A DNA stretch of 64,000 nt from Saccharothrix sp. HUAS TT1 (GTDB lineage: Bacteria > Actinomycetota > Actinomycetes > Mycobacteriales > Pseudonocardiaceae): positions 6,696,001-6,760,000 of the forward strand of contig NZ_CP160453.1 in the NCBI RefSeq assembly GCF_040744945.1, in the 5' to 3' direction. Of the stretch, positions 28,996 through 38,778 are shown in pieces; positions within the stretch are counted from its first letter, which is position 1; each line of letters starts with the position of its first letter. A program made the translations under genes and the position numbers. The notes under the pieces are model-generated. The model saw nothing but the letters and a program-made list of their open reading frames with translations, was not told the origin of the DNA and did not search any database.

Positions 28996-30582
28996 ATGCC
29001 AGTGCGCGAAGGCGTCGTCGCCCGAACCACCGCGGGCGCCGTCGCGGGTGAGCGGACCGGTGGGGTGGTGGTCTGGCGCGGGGTGCCCTACGCCGCGCCG
29101 CCGGTCGGGGCGCTGCGGTTCGCCTCGCCCCGCCCGCCGCGACCGTGGGACGGGGTGCGCGACGCCACCGCGTTCGCGCCCGCGTCGCTCCAGTCGATCA
29201 TCCCCGGCAGCTCCGAGGACTCGCTGTACGCGAACGTGTGGTCGCCCGGCCCGGACGGCCACCGGCCGGTGCTCGTCTACGTCCACGGCGGCGGCTGGCA
29301 GGTCGGGGCGGGCAGCCTGGGCGCCTACGCCGGCGCGCGCCTGGCCGAGCGGGGCGACCTGGTGGTCGTGACCTTCAACTACCGGCTCGGCGTGCTCGGG
29401 TTCGGCGCGCACGAGGACCTGACCGACCCGGACACCGGCTCGCACGCCAACTGGGGGCTCCAGGACCAGGCGGCGGCGCTGCGCTGGGTGCGGGACAACG
29501 CGGCCGCGTTCGGCGGCGACCCCGACAACATCACCCTGGCCGGGACGTCGGCGGGCGGTTCCAGCGCCTGGCAGCTGGCCCTGCTGCCGGAGGTGCGGGC
29601 GCTGATCCGGCGGATCATCCCCATCAGCGCCTGCCACGTGTGGTCGCCCGCCACCTCGCTCGACCACGCCGACGCGCGCGCCACCTACGAGGCGCTGGCC
29701 GACCAGCTCGGGACGACCGTGCGCGGCCTGCGCGAGGCGCCCGTCGAGGTGCTGGCGGACGCCTGGGAGAAGTTCTTCTCCGGCGACCCGCGCCGGCGGG
29801 AGGTGGCCAGCGGCCGGGAGTTCCGGGGTCCGGTGGTCGACGGGCGGTGGGTGCTAGGTCACGACCACGAACTGCCCACCCCGGACCTGCCGATGATGGT
29901 CGTGCACACGTCCACCGAGGGCTCGTTCTACACCGGCCCGAACCCGCCGCAGCCCGCGCCCACGCCCGCGCCGACCACCGACGCGGAACTGCGCACGGCG
30001 ATCCGGGCGGTGCTGGACAAGGGCGCGGCCGACGTGCCCGACTCCCTGGTGGAGGGGTGCGTCTCGGCCTACCGCGAGGCCGCGCTGGCGGAGGGCCGCC
30101 CCGCGGACCCGCTGTGGCTGTGGACCGAGATCTGGGGCGACGCCCTGTTCCGCTACCACATCGTGCGGCTGTCCGAGCGGCACGCCCGCGACGGGCGCAC
30201 GCCCCAGTACGTCATGGAGTTCGCCCACCCGGTGCTGACGCCGTACTTCGGCACGCCGCACGAGGCCACGTCACCGCACCTGTTCGGCACCTACGCCGAC
30301 CGGGAGGCGCTGCGCGAGTGCTGGAACCTCCCGGTGGAGCCGCAGGTGTTCGCGGTGGACGGGACCGCCGCCGCGGTGGCGGAGAACTTCATGGACCTGG
30401 TCGCGTCCTTCGCCCGCGGCGAGGCGCCCACCAGCGCCGCCGTGCCGGAGTGGCCCGTGCACGACCCCGCCGCGCCCACCACGCTGGTGCTGGGCGGCGA
30501 GCGGGTCGCGGCGATCGGGCACGTGGCCAAGACGCGCCAACTGCGGTTCTGGGACGAAGCGGGCTGGATCCCCAGGGCCTGA
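28996..30582 (+). CDS. Type-B carboxylesterase
   Basis: 528 residues. Alpha/beta hydrolase of the carboxylesterase B family: the oxyanion HGGGWQVG, the nucleophile motif GTSAGGSSA (Ser of GxSxG), and WGLQDQAAALRWVRDNAAAFGGDP before it. It hydrolyses esters or amides; no signal peptide is visible. ATG 28996 has GGAGG five bases upstream; the GTG three bases earlier is less well placed. It is the first gene of a run reaching the first NAT gene at 33.8 kb and may belong to the biosynthetic cluster, for example for deprotection of an acylated intermediate, which is inference. Confidence 0.88.
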   Translation: MPVREGVVARTTAGAVAGERTGGVVVWRGVPYAAPPVGALRFASPRPPRPWDGVRDATAFAPASLQSIIPGSSEDSLYANVWSPGPDGHRPVLVYVHGGGWQVGAGSLGAYAGARLAERGDLVVVTFNYRLGVLGFGAHEDLTDPDTGSHANWGLQDQAAALRWVRDNAAAFGGDPDNITLAGTSAGGSSAWQLALLPEVRALIRRIIPISACHVWSPATSLDHADARATYEALADQLGTTVRGLREAPVEVLADAWEKFFSGDPRRREVASGREFRGPVVDGRWVLGHDHELPTPDLPMMVVHTSTEGSFYTGPNPPQPAPTPAPTTDAELRTAIRAVLDKGAADVPDSLVEGCVSAYREAALAEGRPADPLWLWTEIWGDALFRYHIVRLSERHARDGRTPQYVMEFAHPVLTPYFGTPHEATSPHLFGTYADREALRECWNLPVEPQVFAVDGTAAAVAENFMDLVASFARGEAPTSAAVPEWPVHDPAAPTTLVLGGERVAAIGHVAKTRQLRFWDEAGWIPRA

Positions 30583-30645
30583 CCACACGCCCGGCCGCAC
30601 GGAGGCGGTCGGTTGTTCAACCACGGTGAGCGAGGTCGGATCGAC

Positions 30646-31839
30646 ATGACGAGAGCGGACAGCCCTGTTCAGGAGGATCGCGCGCGGGTGCCGCTGAAGA
30701 CGTGGTCGGCGGTCCTGACCGTGTCCCTGGGCATCTTCCTGCTGGTGACGGCGGAGCAGCTGCCGATCGGGCTGCTGACGCCCGTGGCCACCGACCTGGA
30801 CGTGTCGGTCGGCACGGCGGGCGTGATGGTCACCGTGCCGGGTGTCGTCGCCGCCATCTCCGCGCCGTTGGTGCCGGTGGTGGTGGGCCGGCTGGACCGG
30901 CGGGTGCTGCTGGTCGTGCTGATGGCGCTCATGACGGCGGCCAGCGCCCTGTCCGCGGTCGCGCCGAACTTCGCCGTGCTGCTCGCGTCCCGGGTGCTGG
31001 TCGGCGTCACGATCGGCGGTTTCTGGGCGATCGCGGGCGGGCTGGCCGTCCGCCTGGTGCCCGCGCACGCGGTGACCCGGGCCACGGCGGTCATCTTCGG
31101 CGGGGTCGCGGCGGCGAACGTGTTCGGCGTCCCGCTCGGCACGCTCATCGGCAGCGCCACGGGCTGGCGCACGGCGTTCATCGCCCTGGGCGTCCTGGCG
31201 CTGCTGGTGCTGGTCGGGCTGTTCCTGCTGCTGCCGGGGCTGCCGCCCGACCGACCGGTCCGGGTCGGCGAGCTCGTGGCGCAGCTGCGCGACCCGGGCG
31301 TGCGCGCGGGCATCGTCGCCACGTTCCTGATCGTGTCCGGCCACCTCGCCGCGTTCACCTACGTCAGCCCGTTGCTGCAGCGGATCTCGGGGTTGGGCGA
31401 AGGCGTGGTCGGGGCGCTGCTGTTCGGGTTCGGCGCCGCCGGGTTCATCGGCAACTTCATCGCGGGCGCCGCCGTGGCGCGCGGGGTGCGGCGGACCGTC
31501 CTGGTGATCACCGTGTCGCTGGCGGCGGTGATGCTGCTGTTCCCCGTCCTGGGCCGCGGCCCGGTCGGCGGCATCGCCTTGCTGCTGCTGTGGGGACTGG
31601 CCTACGGCGGTGTGTCGGTGACCCTCCAGACGTGGATGTTCAAGGCCGCGCCCGACGCGGTGGAGGCCGCCACGTCGCTGTGGGTGGCGGTGTTCAACTT
31701 CTCCATCGCCCTGGGGGCGCTGGTCGGCGGCGTCGTGGTCGACCGGGTCGCCCTGCCCGCCGTGCTGGTCCTCGGCGGCGTCCTGGTCCTCGTCACGCTC
31801 CTGGCGTTGTGGGGCGCGCGCCGGGCCCGGTTCGCCTGA
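30646..31839 (+). CDS. MFS transporter (DHA1 drug-efflux type)
   Basis: 397 residues, twelve predicted membrane helices, with GRLDRRVLLVVLMAL as the loop 2-3 motif A variant and the VTIGGFWAIAGGLAVRL helix. It resembles the AraJ/NepI-type efflux subgroup. Proton-driven export of a small molecule is the expected role. ATG 30646 follows a GAGGTCGGA stretch; the GTG/TTG options upstream are less likely. The next gene starts 24 bases after its stop, so the exporter, the BBE-type flavoprotein, the FMN reductase and NAT are probably one operon. It is a good candidate for self-resistance. Confidence 0.88.
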   Translation: MTRADSPVQEDRARVPLKTWSAVLTVSLGIFLLVTAEQLPIGLLTPVATDLDVSVGTAGVMVTVPGVVAAISAPLVPVVVGRLDRRVLLVVLMALMTAASALSAVAPNFAVLLASRVLVGVTIGGFWAIAGGLAVRLVPAHAVTRATAVIFGGVAAANVFGVPLGTLIGSATGWRTAFIALGVLALLVLVGLFLLLPGLPPDRPVRVGELVAQLRDPGVRAGIVATFLIVSGHLAAFTYVSPLLQRISGLGEGVVGALLFGFGAAGFIGNFIAGAAVARGVRRTVLVITVSLAAVMLLFPVLGRGPVGGIALLLLWGLAYGGVSVTLQTWMFKAAPDAVEAATSLWVAVFNFSIALGALVGGVVVDRVALPAVLVLGGVLVLVTLLALWGARRARFA

Positions 31840-31863
31840 GCCGGGATGGGAGGAGGAGAACAG

Positions 31864-33261
31864 GTGCACGAGCTGAAGCTGCCGTCCGGCGGGTCGCTGA
31901 TCCCGCCCGGCGCCCCCGAGCACGAGGCCGAGCAGGTCGGGTTCAACCTGATCGTGCCGGCGGGCAGGCCGGCCGCCCTCGTGGCCGCCGCGGGCCCGGA
32001 CGACGTGCTGGAGGCGGTGCGGCACGCGGCCGACCGGGGCCTGCCGATCGGCGTGCAGGCGACCGGCCACGGCGTGGCGCTGCCGTTCGACGGCGCGGTC
32101 CTGATCAGCACGAGGGCGATGGACCAGGTGCGCATCGACCCCGTCGCGCGGACCGCCGTGGTCCGAGCCGGCGCGCGCTGGGGCGAGGTCGTGCGCAGGG
32201 CCTCCGAGTTCGGCCTGGCGCCCCTCAACGGCGCCTCGCCGTCGGTCGGGGTGGTCTCGTACCTGCTGGGCGGCGGGTTGGGCCACCTCGGCCGGTCCTA
32301 CGGCTACGGCGCGGACCGGGTGCGCTCGCTCGAAGTGGTGACGCCCAAGGGCGAGGCGCTGCACGTGTCGCCGCGGCACCACCCGGACCTGTTCTGGGGG
32401 CTGCGCGGCGGCAAGGGCAACTTCGGCGTGGTCACGTCGGTCCAGATCGAGCTGGTGGTGGTCCCCCGGCTCTACGGCGGCGCGCTGCTGCTGCCCGGCG
32501 AGGCCGCGGGCGACGTGCTGCGGACCTGGCGGGACTGGACCCGCGGGATGCCCGACCGGATGCAGTCGGGCCTGGCGTTCATGCGGTTCCCGGACGACCC
32601 GGGGCTGCCCGAGCCGATGCGCGGCCGGTTCCTGGCCCACCTGCGGCTGGCCTTCAACGGTCCCGCCGAGGAGGGCGAGCGCCTGGTGCGTCCGCTGCGG
32701 GAGATCCGGCCGCCGGTGCTGGACCTGGTGCGCGACATGTCGTACGCGCGGGTCGCCGAGATCAACATGGACCCGACGCGGCCCGGCGTCTACTTCGAGC
32801 GGTCGGCGCGGCTGCGCGCGCTGGACGACGCGGCCCTCGACACCCTGCTGGGGTTCGTCGAGGAGATGGCCGACGGCGTGCGGCCCGGCATCGAGCTGAG
32901 GCACCTGGGCGGCGCGCTCGGCCGCCACCCCGAGCACCCGAACGCGCTGCCGTTCCGCGAGGCCGAGTACACCCTGTTCACCGGGATGCCGGTCGGTCCC
33001 GGCGAGGCGGACGAGGTGCACGGGCACCAGCAGCGGCTGGTCGACGCGATGCTGCCGTGGCGCATCGGCGGCCCGTTCCTCAGCTTCATCAGCGCGCGGG
33101 AGAACACCCCGGAGGCGATGCGGTCGGCCTACGACCACCAGACCTACCAGGGGCTGGTGCGGCTGAAGGACGCGCACGACCCGGAGAACCTGCTGCGGCT
33201 CAACCACAACATCCCACCGACCGGGTGGACCGGTGGAGGAAGCGGTGAACACCGTGCGTGA
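31864..33261 (+). CDS. FAD-binding oxidoreductase (berberine-bridge/BBE-type)
   Basis: 465 residues. The PCMH-type FAD domain (residues 30-200) has ATGHGVALPFDGAVLIS, with the histidine that carries FAD in this family, and the GGGLGHLGRSYGYGADRVRSLE stretch (in parts); the C-terminus has the BBE tail ending DPENLLRLNHNI. The cysteine that would make a bicovalent flavin (GxC in VGVCGYLLGGG) is serine here, so one covalent bond is expected. It oxidises small alcohols, amines or phenols. GTG 31864 is preferred because GGAGGAGGA lies just upstream; an ATG at 31846 gives six extra residues. The next gene overlaps it by 17 bases. Confidence 0.85.
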   Translation: MHELKLPSGGSLIPPGAPEHEAEQVGFNLIVPAGRPAALVAAAGPDDVLEAVRHAADRGLPIGVQATGHGVALPFDGAVLISTRAMDQVRIDPVARTAVVRAGARWGEVVRRASEFGLAPLNGASPSVGVVSYLLGGGLGHLGRSYGYGADRVRSLEVVTPKGEALHVSPRHHPDLFWGLRGGKGNFGVVTSVQIELVVVPRLYGGALLLPGEAAGDVLRTWRDWTRGMPDRMQSGLAFMRFPDDPGLPEPMRGRFLAHLRLAFNGPAEEGERLVRPLREIRPPVLDLVRDMSYARVAEINMDPTRPGVYFERSARLRALDDAALDTLLGFVEEMADGVRPGIELRHLGGALGRHPEHPNALPFREAEYTLFTGMPVGPGEADEVHGHQQRLVDAMLPWRIGGPFLSFISARENTPEAMRSAYDHQTYQGLVRLKDAHDPENLLRLNHNIPPTGWTGGGSGEHRA

Positions 33262-33805
33262 ACTGAAGATCCTGGCCCTGTCCGGCAGCCTGCGGGCCGG
33301 TTCCTACAACACCGCGCTGGTGCACGCGGCCCGGAAGGTCAACCCCGGCGGCATGGCGATCGAGCTGTACGAGGGGCTGGGCGACCTGCCGCTGTACAAC
33401 GCCGACCTCGACACCGACGAGCCGCCGGCCGCCGTCGCGGACCTGCGCGACCGGATCACCGCGGCCGACGGCCTGCTGATCGCCACGCCGGAGCACAACT
33501 ACTCGATCCCGGCCGCGCTGAAGAACGCGCTCGACTGGGCCAGCACGCCGCTGCCGCGGTGGGCGCTGCAGGGCAAGCCGGTCGCCATCGCGGGCGCCTC
33601 GCCGACCGCGATGGGCACGGCACGGGCGCAGCTGGCCCTGCGCCAGGTGTTCCTGTGGACCGACTGCGACGTCGTGGTCAAGCCCGAGGTGGCCGTCTTC
33701 CGCTGCCACGAGCGGTTCGAGGACGGCGTCCTGACCGACGAGGTGTCGGCGGCGTTGCTGCGGGACCTCCTGCTGGCCCTGGAACGGAAGATCCGCAACC
33801 GATGA
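33245..33805 (+). CDS. NADPH-dependent FMN reductase
   Basis: 186 residues. Flavodoxin-like fold: LSGSLRAGSYNTALVHAA binds FMN phosphate, TPEHNYSIPAALKNALDWAS is the second FMN contact, and GASPTAMGTARAQLALRQ follows. It can supply reduced flavin or reduce quinones or nitro/azo compounds. GTG 33245 has GGAGGA five bases upstream and overlaps the preceding gene by 17 bases, implying translational coupling. Its place between a BBE oxidoreductase and a NAT suggests it serves the same pathway. Confidence 0.87.
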   Translation: MNTVRELKILALSGSLRAGSYNTALVHAARKVNPGGMAIELYEGLGDLPLYNADLDTDEPPAAVADLRDRITAADGLLIATPEHNYSIPAALKNALDWASTPLPRWALQGKPVAIAGASPTAMGTARAQLALRQVFLWTDCDVVVKPEVAVFRCHERFEDGVLTDEVSAALLRDLLLALERKIRNR

Positions 33806-33815
33806 AGGAGGGCAC

Positions 33816-34625
33816 ATGATCGCCGCAGCACAGGTCGACCGCTACCTGGAGCGGATCGGCGCGCAGCGCCCGGAGCGGGCCGACCTGGCCGCGCTCCGGC
33901 ACCTCCAGGAGCGGCACGTCCTGTCCGTCCCGTTCGAGAACGTCGACTACCACGTCGAGGGCGCGGAGGTCAGCCTCGACCGGGACCGCATCCTCGACAA
34001 GATCGTGGACCGGCGGCGCGGCGGCGGTTGCTACGAGCTGAACCCCGCGTTCGCGACCCTGCTGGGCGCGTTGGGGTTCACCGTCTCGATGCTGCCCGGC
34101 CGGGTCTACCTGGGCGGCCGGTTCGGCCCGCCGCTGTGCCACCTCGCGCTGCGGGTCGACCTGGACGAGCCGTACCTGGTCGACGTCGGCTTCGGCAAGG
34201 GCAGCCGGCGCCCGTTGCGGATCGGCGAGACGGGCGTGCAGCACGACCCGCACGGCGACTACCGGGTGGAGGTGACGGAGGAGGGCGACATCGACGCCTT
34301 CCTGAACGGCGACCGCCAGTACCGGCTGGAGAACCGGCCGACCGAGCTGACCGACTACCTGCCGACGTTCTGGTGGTACCGGACCGCGCCGGACTCGGTG
34401 TTCCGGCACAACCTGATCACCACGCTGCAGACCGACTTCGGCCGGGTGACGCTGAACGGCGAGGAGCTGACCCGCACCGACCGGGACGGGCGGCGCACCG
34501 AGCGCCTGGTCGGCGAGGACGCCGTCCGGGACGCCTACGAGAAGCACTTCGGCATCGTGCTCGACCGGCTGCCGACCGAACCGCGCATCGACCCGGCGGA
34601 GCGGATCGTCATGCAGATCGACTGA
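33816..34625 (+). CDS. nat: Arylamine N-acetyltransferase / amide synthase 1
   Basis: 269 residues. The NAT catalytic triad is complete: C72 in RRGGGCYELN, H109 in PPLCHLALRV and D123 in LVDVGFGKGS. NATs move an acyl group from CoA to arylamines or arylhydrazines; related enzymes close macrolactams in ansamycin pathways (RifF). No ansamycin-type 3-amino-5-hydroxybenzoate genes are present, so an acetyl-/acyltransferase acting on an aminophenol is more likely. ATG 33816 with AAGGAGGG just upstream. Last gene of the MFS-BBE-FMN reductase-NAT unit, followed by a strong terminator. Closest in sequence to the NAT encoded at 41.4 kb. Confidence 0.92.
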   Translation: MIAAAQVDRYLERIGAQRPERADLAALRHLQERHVLSVPFENVDYHVEGAEVSLDRDRILDKIVDRRRGGGCYELNPAFATLLGALGFTVSMLPGRVYLGGRFGPPLCHLALRVDLDEPYLVDVGFGKGSRRPLRIGETGVQHDPHGDYRVEVTEEGDIDAFLNGDRQYRLENRPTELTDYLPTFWWYRTAPDSVFRHNLITTLQTDFGRVTLNGEELTRTDRDGRRTERLVGEDAVRDAYEKHFGIVLDRLPTEPRIDPAERIVMQID

Positions 34626-34630
34626 CCCGC

Positions 34631-34679
34631 GACGACGAGAAGGGGCTCCCGGTCCGTCCGGGAGCCCCTTCCCGTCGTC
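34631..34679. terminator. Strong bidirectional terminator between two NAT genes
   Basis: AAGGGGCTCCCGG (34640-34652) pairs with CCGGGAGCCCCTT (34658-34670) around a five-base loop. An outer stem GACGACG/CGTCGTC (34631-34637, 34673-34679) extends it. It lies between the convergent stops of two acetyltransferase genes. Confidence 0.88.
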
Positions 34680-34699
34680 GAGTCGTCGAGTCGTCGGTC

Positions 34700-35536
34700 T
34701 CAGTCCGGCAGCGAGGCGAGCACCGCCTTCAGCTCCGGCTCGGTCAGCTCGATGCCGAACCGGTCGGCCAGCAGGTCGGCGTACCCGTCGTCCTCGACCC
34801 GCGACACCTCGCGGGCGCCGTCGGCGCGGCGCAGGGTCAGGGTGCGGTCGTCCAGGTTGAGCCGCTGGTCCTCGGCCAACCGCTCCACGAACACCCGGCC
34901 CACGAACGGCGAGCGCGGGTGGGTGGAGATGTAGTGGTTGGCCACCACGCAGTCGATGTGGTGGTGCGCCTCCAGCGTGAACCGGTAGAGCGGGAACCAG
35001 GCGTCACCCCGCCGCAGGTGCACGCCCCACGGCTGCTCCCGCTCGCCGTCGTGGGCCAGCCGGTACACCCAGCCGCCCTGCTCGGAGACCGCGCCGTCGA
35101 CGAACGGCAGCGGCTCCAGCGGCCCGTCGTCGCCGAAGCCGACGTCGGCGAGCTGGACCGTGCCGTCGTCCAGCTCCACCCGCAGCGCCAGGTGGGTCCG
35201 CGGCAGCGTCTTGCGGTACTCCAGGTCCGGCCGGGCGTACAGCCGGGTGACCCGGTAGCCGAGCCGTTCCAGCAGGGCGGCGAACAGCATGTTGTGCTCG
35301 TAGCAGTAGCCGCCGCGGCTGCTCCGGAGCAGCTTGGCCTGCATCACGCCCACGTCGAGGTCGACACCGCGGCCGAGCACCACGTCCAGGTTCTCGAACG
35401 GGATGGCCAGCGCGTGGGCGCGGTGCAGCAGGCGCAGGGTCTCCGCCGTCGGCGGCAGCGGCCACCCGACGCCGAGCCGCTCGAGGTAGGCGTCGACGTC
35501 GAGGCGGTCGGCCTCCCACTGGTCCTCGGTGCGCAT
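34700..35536 (-). CDS. nat: Arylamine N-acetyltransferase 2
   Basis: 278 residues. Triad C78 (SSRGGYCYEHN), H115 (RTHLALRV), D131 (LADVGFGDD). It is clearly different from the other two NATs (SSRGGYC instead of RRGGGC, another N-terminus), so it is a separate lineage and not a recent duplicate. ATG 35536 has GGGAG seven bases upstream. It lies 14 bases downstream of the aldo/keto reductase gene and probably shares its transcript. Convergent with NAT 1 over a strong terminator. Confidence 0.92.
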   Translation of the reverse strand: MRTEDQWEADRLDVDAYLERLGVGWPLPPTAETLRLLHRAHALAIPFENLDVVLGRGVDLDVGVMQAKLLRSSRGGYCYEHNMLFAALLERLGYRVTRLYARPDLEYRKTLPRTHLALRVELDDGTVQLADVGFGDDGPLEPLPFVDGAVSEQGGWVYRLAHDGEREQPWGVHLRRGDAWFPLYRFTLEAHHHIDCVVANHYISTHPRSPFVGRVFVERLAEDQRLNLDDRTLTLRRADGAREVSRVEDDGYADLLADRFGIELTEPELKAVLASLPD

Positions 35537-35550
35537 CTCGCTCCCCTCGT

Positions 35551-36564
<1,014 letters not shown>

Positions 36565-36789
36565 TGCACCAGGATGCGCGGTCGGCGCGTGGTGGGCGAA
36601 GCCCCGGACACCTACTCTGTCAGGTGCCCGAATTCGGTTCCAATTCGCATTACCCACTTTTCACCGATGTCAAACTGAATGCCATGAATGCGCCTTCACC
36701 AGGAATTACCTACCCTGTTCGGGTGATCGAATCCCCGGCCGCGTCGGGCGTTCGGGACGGCCGGTACGCTGAGAGGAGTTCGCTTATCG
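36565..36789. promoter_or_regulatory. Divergent promoter region, reductase/NAT 2 versus PucR regulator
   Basis: 225 bases, locally less GC-rich than the surroundings. TTGACA is at 36674-36669 on the - strand with TAATGC 15 bases on, pointing to the reductase gene. On the + strand TACGCT (36765-36770) lies just ahead of a GAGAGGAG ribosome site for the regulator. No clear palindrome was seen. Confidence 0.4.
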
Positions 36790-38757
36790 GTGGTGAAGGG
36801 GTATCTGGTGTACCAGACCGTTACCGAGGTCCGCATCGGCGATTTGATCGACCTGCTGGCGCACAAGGCGCCGATGAGCGAGTTCGAAAGAATGATCGAC
36901 CAGGCACGGCTGGGAGGCGCCCCGGACGACGAGCTCGCCGGGCTGGAGGCGGCGGCCCGGCAGTGCCTGCGCATCGCCGCGCAGGCGGAGGGCAGCAGGC
37001 GGCGCGAGGCCGGGCTGGACGCCCTGGTCGACGCGGCCCGCGAGCTGGCGGTCCCCTACGACCTGGACACGCTGCTCCAGGTGACCACCCGGCGCGCCCG
37101 CCACCTGCTCGGCATGGACATGGCCTACATCGCGCTGCTGGACGAGGAGCACGGCTACGTCCGCGTGCACGCCGCCGACGGCCACACCTCCTCCTTCAGC
37201 GTCGGCGCCCGGCTGCCCGCCGCCAACGGCCTCGGCGTGCTCGGCCAGTCCGGCGCCGGGCCGTACTGGACCTCCGACTTCCTCGCCGACGACCGGGTCG
37301 AGCACAACGAGGCGTTCGACGAGCTGGTGCGGGCCGAGGGCCTGCACGCCCTGGTCGCCGCGCCGCTGAACTACGGCGCGCGGCTGCACTGCTCGGTGCC
37401 GAGCGGCGTGCTCTACGCGGCCAGCAGGCACGTCCGCCACTTCACAGCCGACGAGCGCTCGCTGCTGGCGTCCCTGGGCACGCTGGCCGGGATGTTCATC
37501 GAGCACACCAGGCTGCGCACCGAGGCCGAGGAGCGGGCGAAGGAGCTGGAGGTGCGGCTCGACCGCTCGCGAGCGCGGGAGGCGGAGGCCCGGGAGGTGG
37601 GCGAGGTCCGGGACCGGATGGTCGACCTGGTGCTCGCCGGCGCGAACCTGCACGACCTGGTCGTGGAGGCGCGCGGCTGCCTCGGGGCCGCCGTGGCGGT
37701 CTGCTCGGTGGACGGGCGGGTGCTGGCGGCGGCGGGCTCGCTGCCCGGCGAGCCGGACCCGCTCGCGGTCGCGGCGGCGCTCGACGCGGGCGGCGACGAG
37801 CCCGTGCCCCTCGGGGATGGCCTGTGGGTGGCGCCGGTCCGCGCGGGCGCGCGGTGCGTCGGCTCGGTGCTGGTGCCGTCGGGCTCCGGACCGGACGCCG
37901 GCGGCCGGCAGGTACTGCGGGCGGTGGCGCGGTCGGTCGCCCTCCTGCTGCGCGAGGACGTGGCCAACGGTCCGCGCGCGCAGCTGCACGAGTGCCTGCT
38001 GGAGGACATGCTGGCGGCGCGGCACCAGGCGCCGCGGCAGCTGGACGAGCGGGCGCGGCGGGCCGGGGTCGACCTGGACCGGTCGCACGTGCTGCTGGTC
38101 GCCAGGCCCGAGGGCGGGGTGTCGGGCCGCGTCGACGCCTGGACGTCGGCGTACGCGCTGCGCGCAGGCGGCCTGCGGAACTCGCGCGGCGACCACGTGG
38201 TGCTGCTGGTGCCCGGTGAAGCGCCGGGCGAGACGGCCAAGCGGGTGTCGGCCGAGCTGACCGAGGCCGCGGGCTCGCCGGTGTCGGTCGGCGCGGCCGG
38301 GCCGCTGTCCGGCGCGGCGGCGGTGCACGACGGCTACCAGGAGGCGGTGCGGTGCGTGGACGCCATCACCGCCCTCGGCGCGATCGGCGGCGCGGCGTCG
38401 ACCCGGGAGCTGGGCTTCGTCGGCGTGCTGCTGTCCGACGACCACGACGTGGCCGGGTTCATCGACGCCGCGGTGGGACCGCTGCTCGACTACGACCAGG
38501 AGCGCTACACCGACCTGGTGCCCACGCTGGAGGCGTACTTCGAGGAGGGCGGCAGCCCCACCTACGCCGCCGGGCGGCTGCACGTGCACACCAACACGGT
38601 CACCCGCCGGTTGGACCGGATCAAGGAGCTGCTGGGCCCGGAGTGGCAGAAGCCGGAGCGCGCCCTGGACCTCCAGCTGGCGCTGCGGCTGCTGCGCGTG
38701 CGCGGGTCCCTGCTCGGCCCCGGCGCGGACGGGGGTGCGTCGGCGGGCGCCCGCTGA
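36790..38757 (+). CDS. PucR/CdaR-type transcriptional regulator with GAF domain
   Basis: 655 residues. A GAF sensor domain (about 70-250, including MDMAYIALLDEEHGYVRVHAA) is followed by a helical linker and the PucR C-terminal HTH_30 module: TLEAYFEEGGSPTYAAGRLHVHTNTVTRRLDRIKELLG (read in parts). These act on catabolic and antibiotic genes and respond to small aromatic or nitrogenous ligands. GTG 36790 has AGGAG ten bases upstream; GTG 36808 with AAGGGG at six bases is an equal alternative. It sits between the NAT 2 operon and the LuxC-like operon and is the only one-component regulator inside the cluster, so it is the probable pathway-specific regulator. Confidence 0.87.
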   Translation: MVKGYLVYQTVTEVRIGDLIDLLAHKAPMSEFERMIDQARLGGAPDDELAGLEAAARQCLRIAAQAEGSRRREAGLDALVDAARELAVPYDLDTLLQVTTRRARHLLGMDMAYIALLDEEHGYVRVHAADGHTSSFSVGARLPAANGLGVLGQSGAGPYWTSDFLADDRVEHNEAFDELVRAEGLHALVAAPLNYGARLHCSVPSGVLYAASRHVRHFTADERSLLASLGTLAGMFIEHTRLRTEAEERAKELEVRLDRSRAREAEAREVGEVRDRMVDLVLAGANLHDLVVEARGCLGAAVAVCSVDGRVLAAAGSLPGEPDPLAVAAALDAGGDEPVPLGDGLWVAPVRAGARCVGSVLVPSGSGPDAGGRQVLRAVARSVALLLREDVANGPRAQLHECLLEDMLAARHQAPRQLDERARRAGVDLDRSHVLLVARPEGGVSGRVDAWTSAYALRAGGLRNSRGDHVVLLVPGEAPGETAKRVSAELTEAAGSPVSVGAAGPLSGAAAVHDGYQEAVRCVDAITALGAIGGAASTRELGFVGVLLSDDHDVAGFIDAAVGPLLDYDQERYTDLVPTLEAYFEEGGSPTYAAGRLHVHTNTVTRRLDRIKELLGPEWQKPERALDLQLALRLLRVRGSLLGPGADGGASAGAR

Positions 38758-38772
38758 TGACGCCCGCCGACG
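38738..38772. terminator. Bidirectional terminator, pucR-like versus luxC-like gene
   Basis: CGTCGGCGGGCG (38738-38749) pairs with CGCCCGCCGACG (38761-38772), twelve pairs with an 11-base loop, between the two convergent stop codons. Confidence 0.75.
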
Positions 38773-38778
38773 CGGCGG

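Noticed and set aside
33816..34625. Ansamycin-type amide synthase (RifF) as the role of the NATs
   Set aside because: No 3-amino-5-hydroxybenzoate synthesis genes and no adjoining ansamycin-type polyketide synthase; a NAT acting on aminophenols fits better, though it is not excluded.
34676..34700. Short GTCGTCGA repeats as a possible CRISPR or microsatellite
   Set aside because: Only three imperfect copies of eight bases at the foot of a terminator; no spacers or repeat array.
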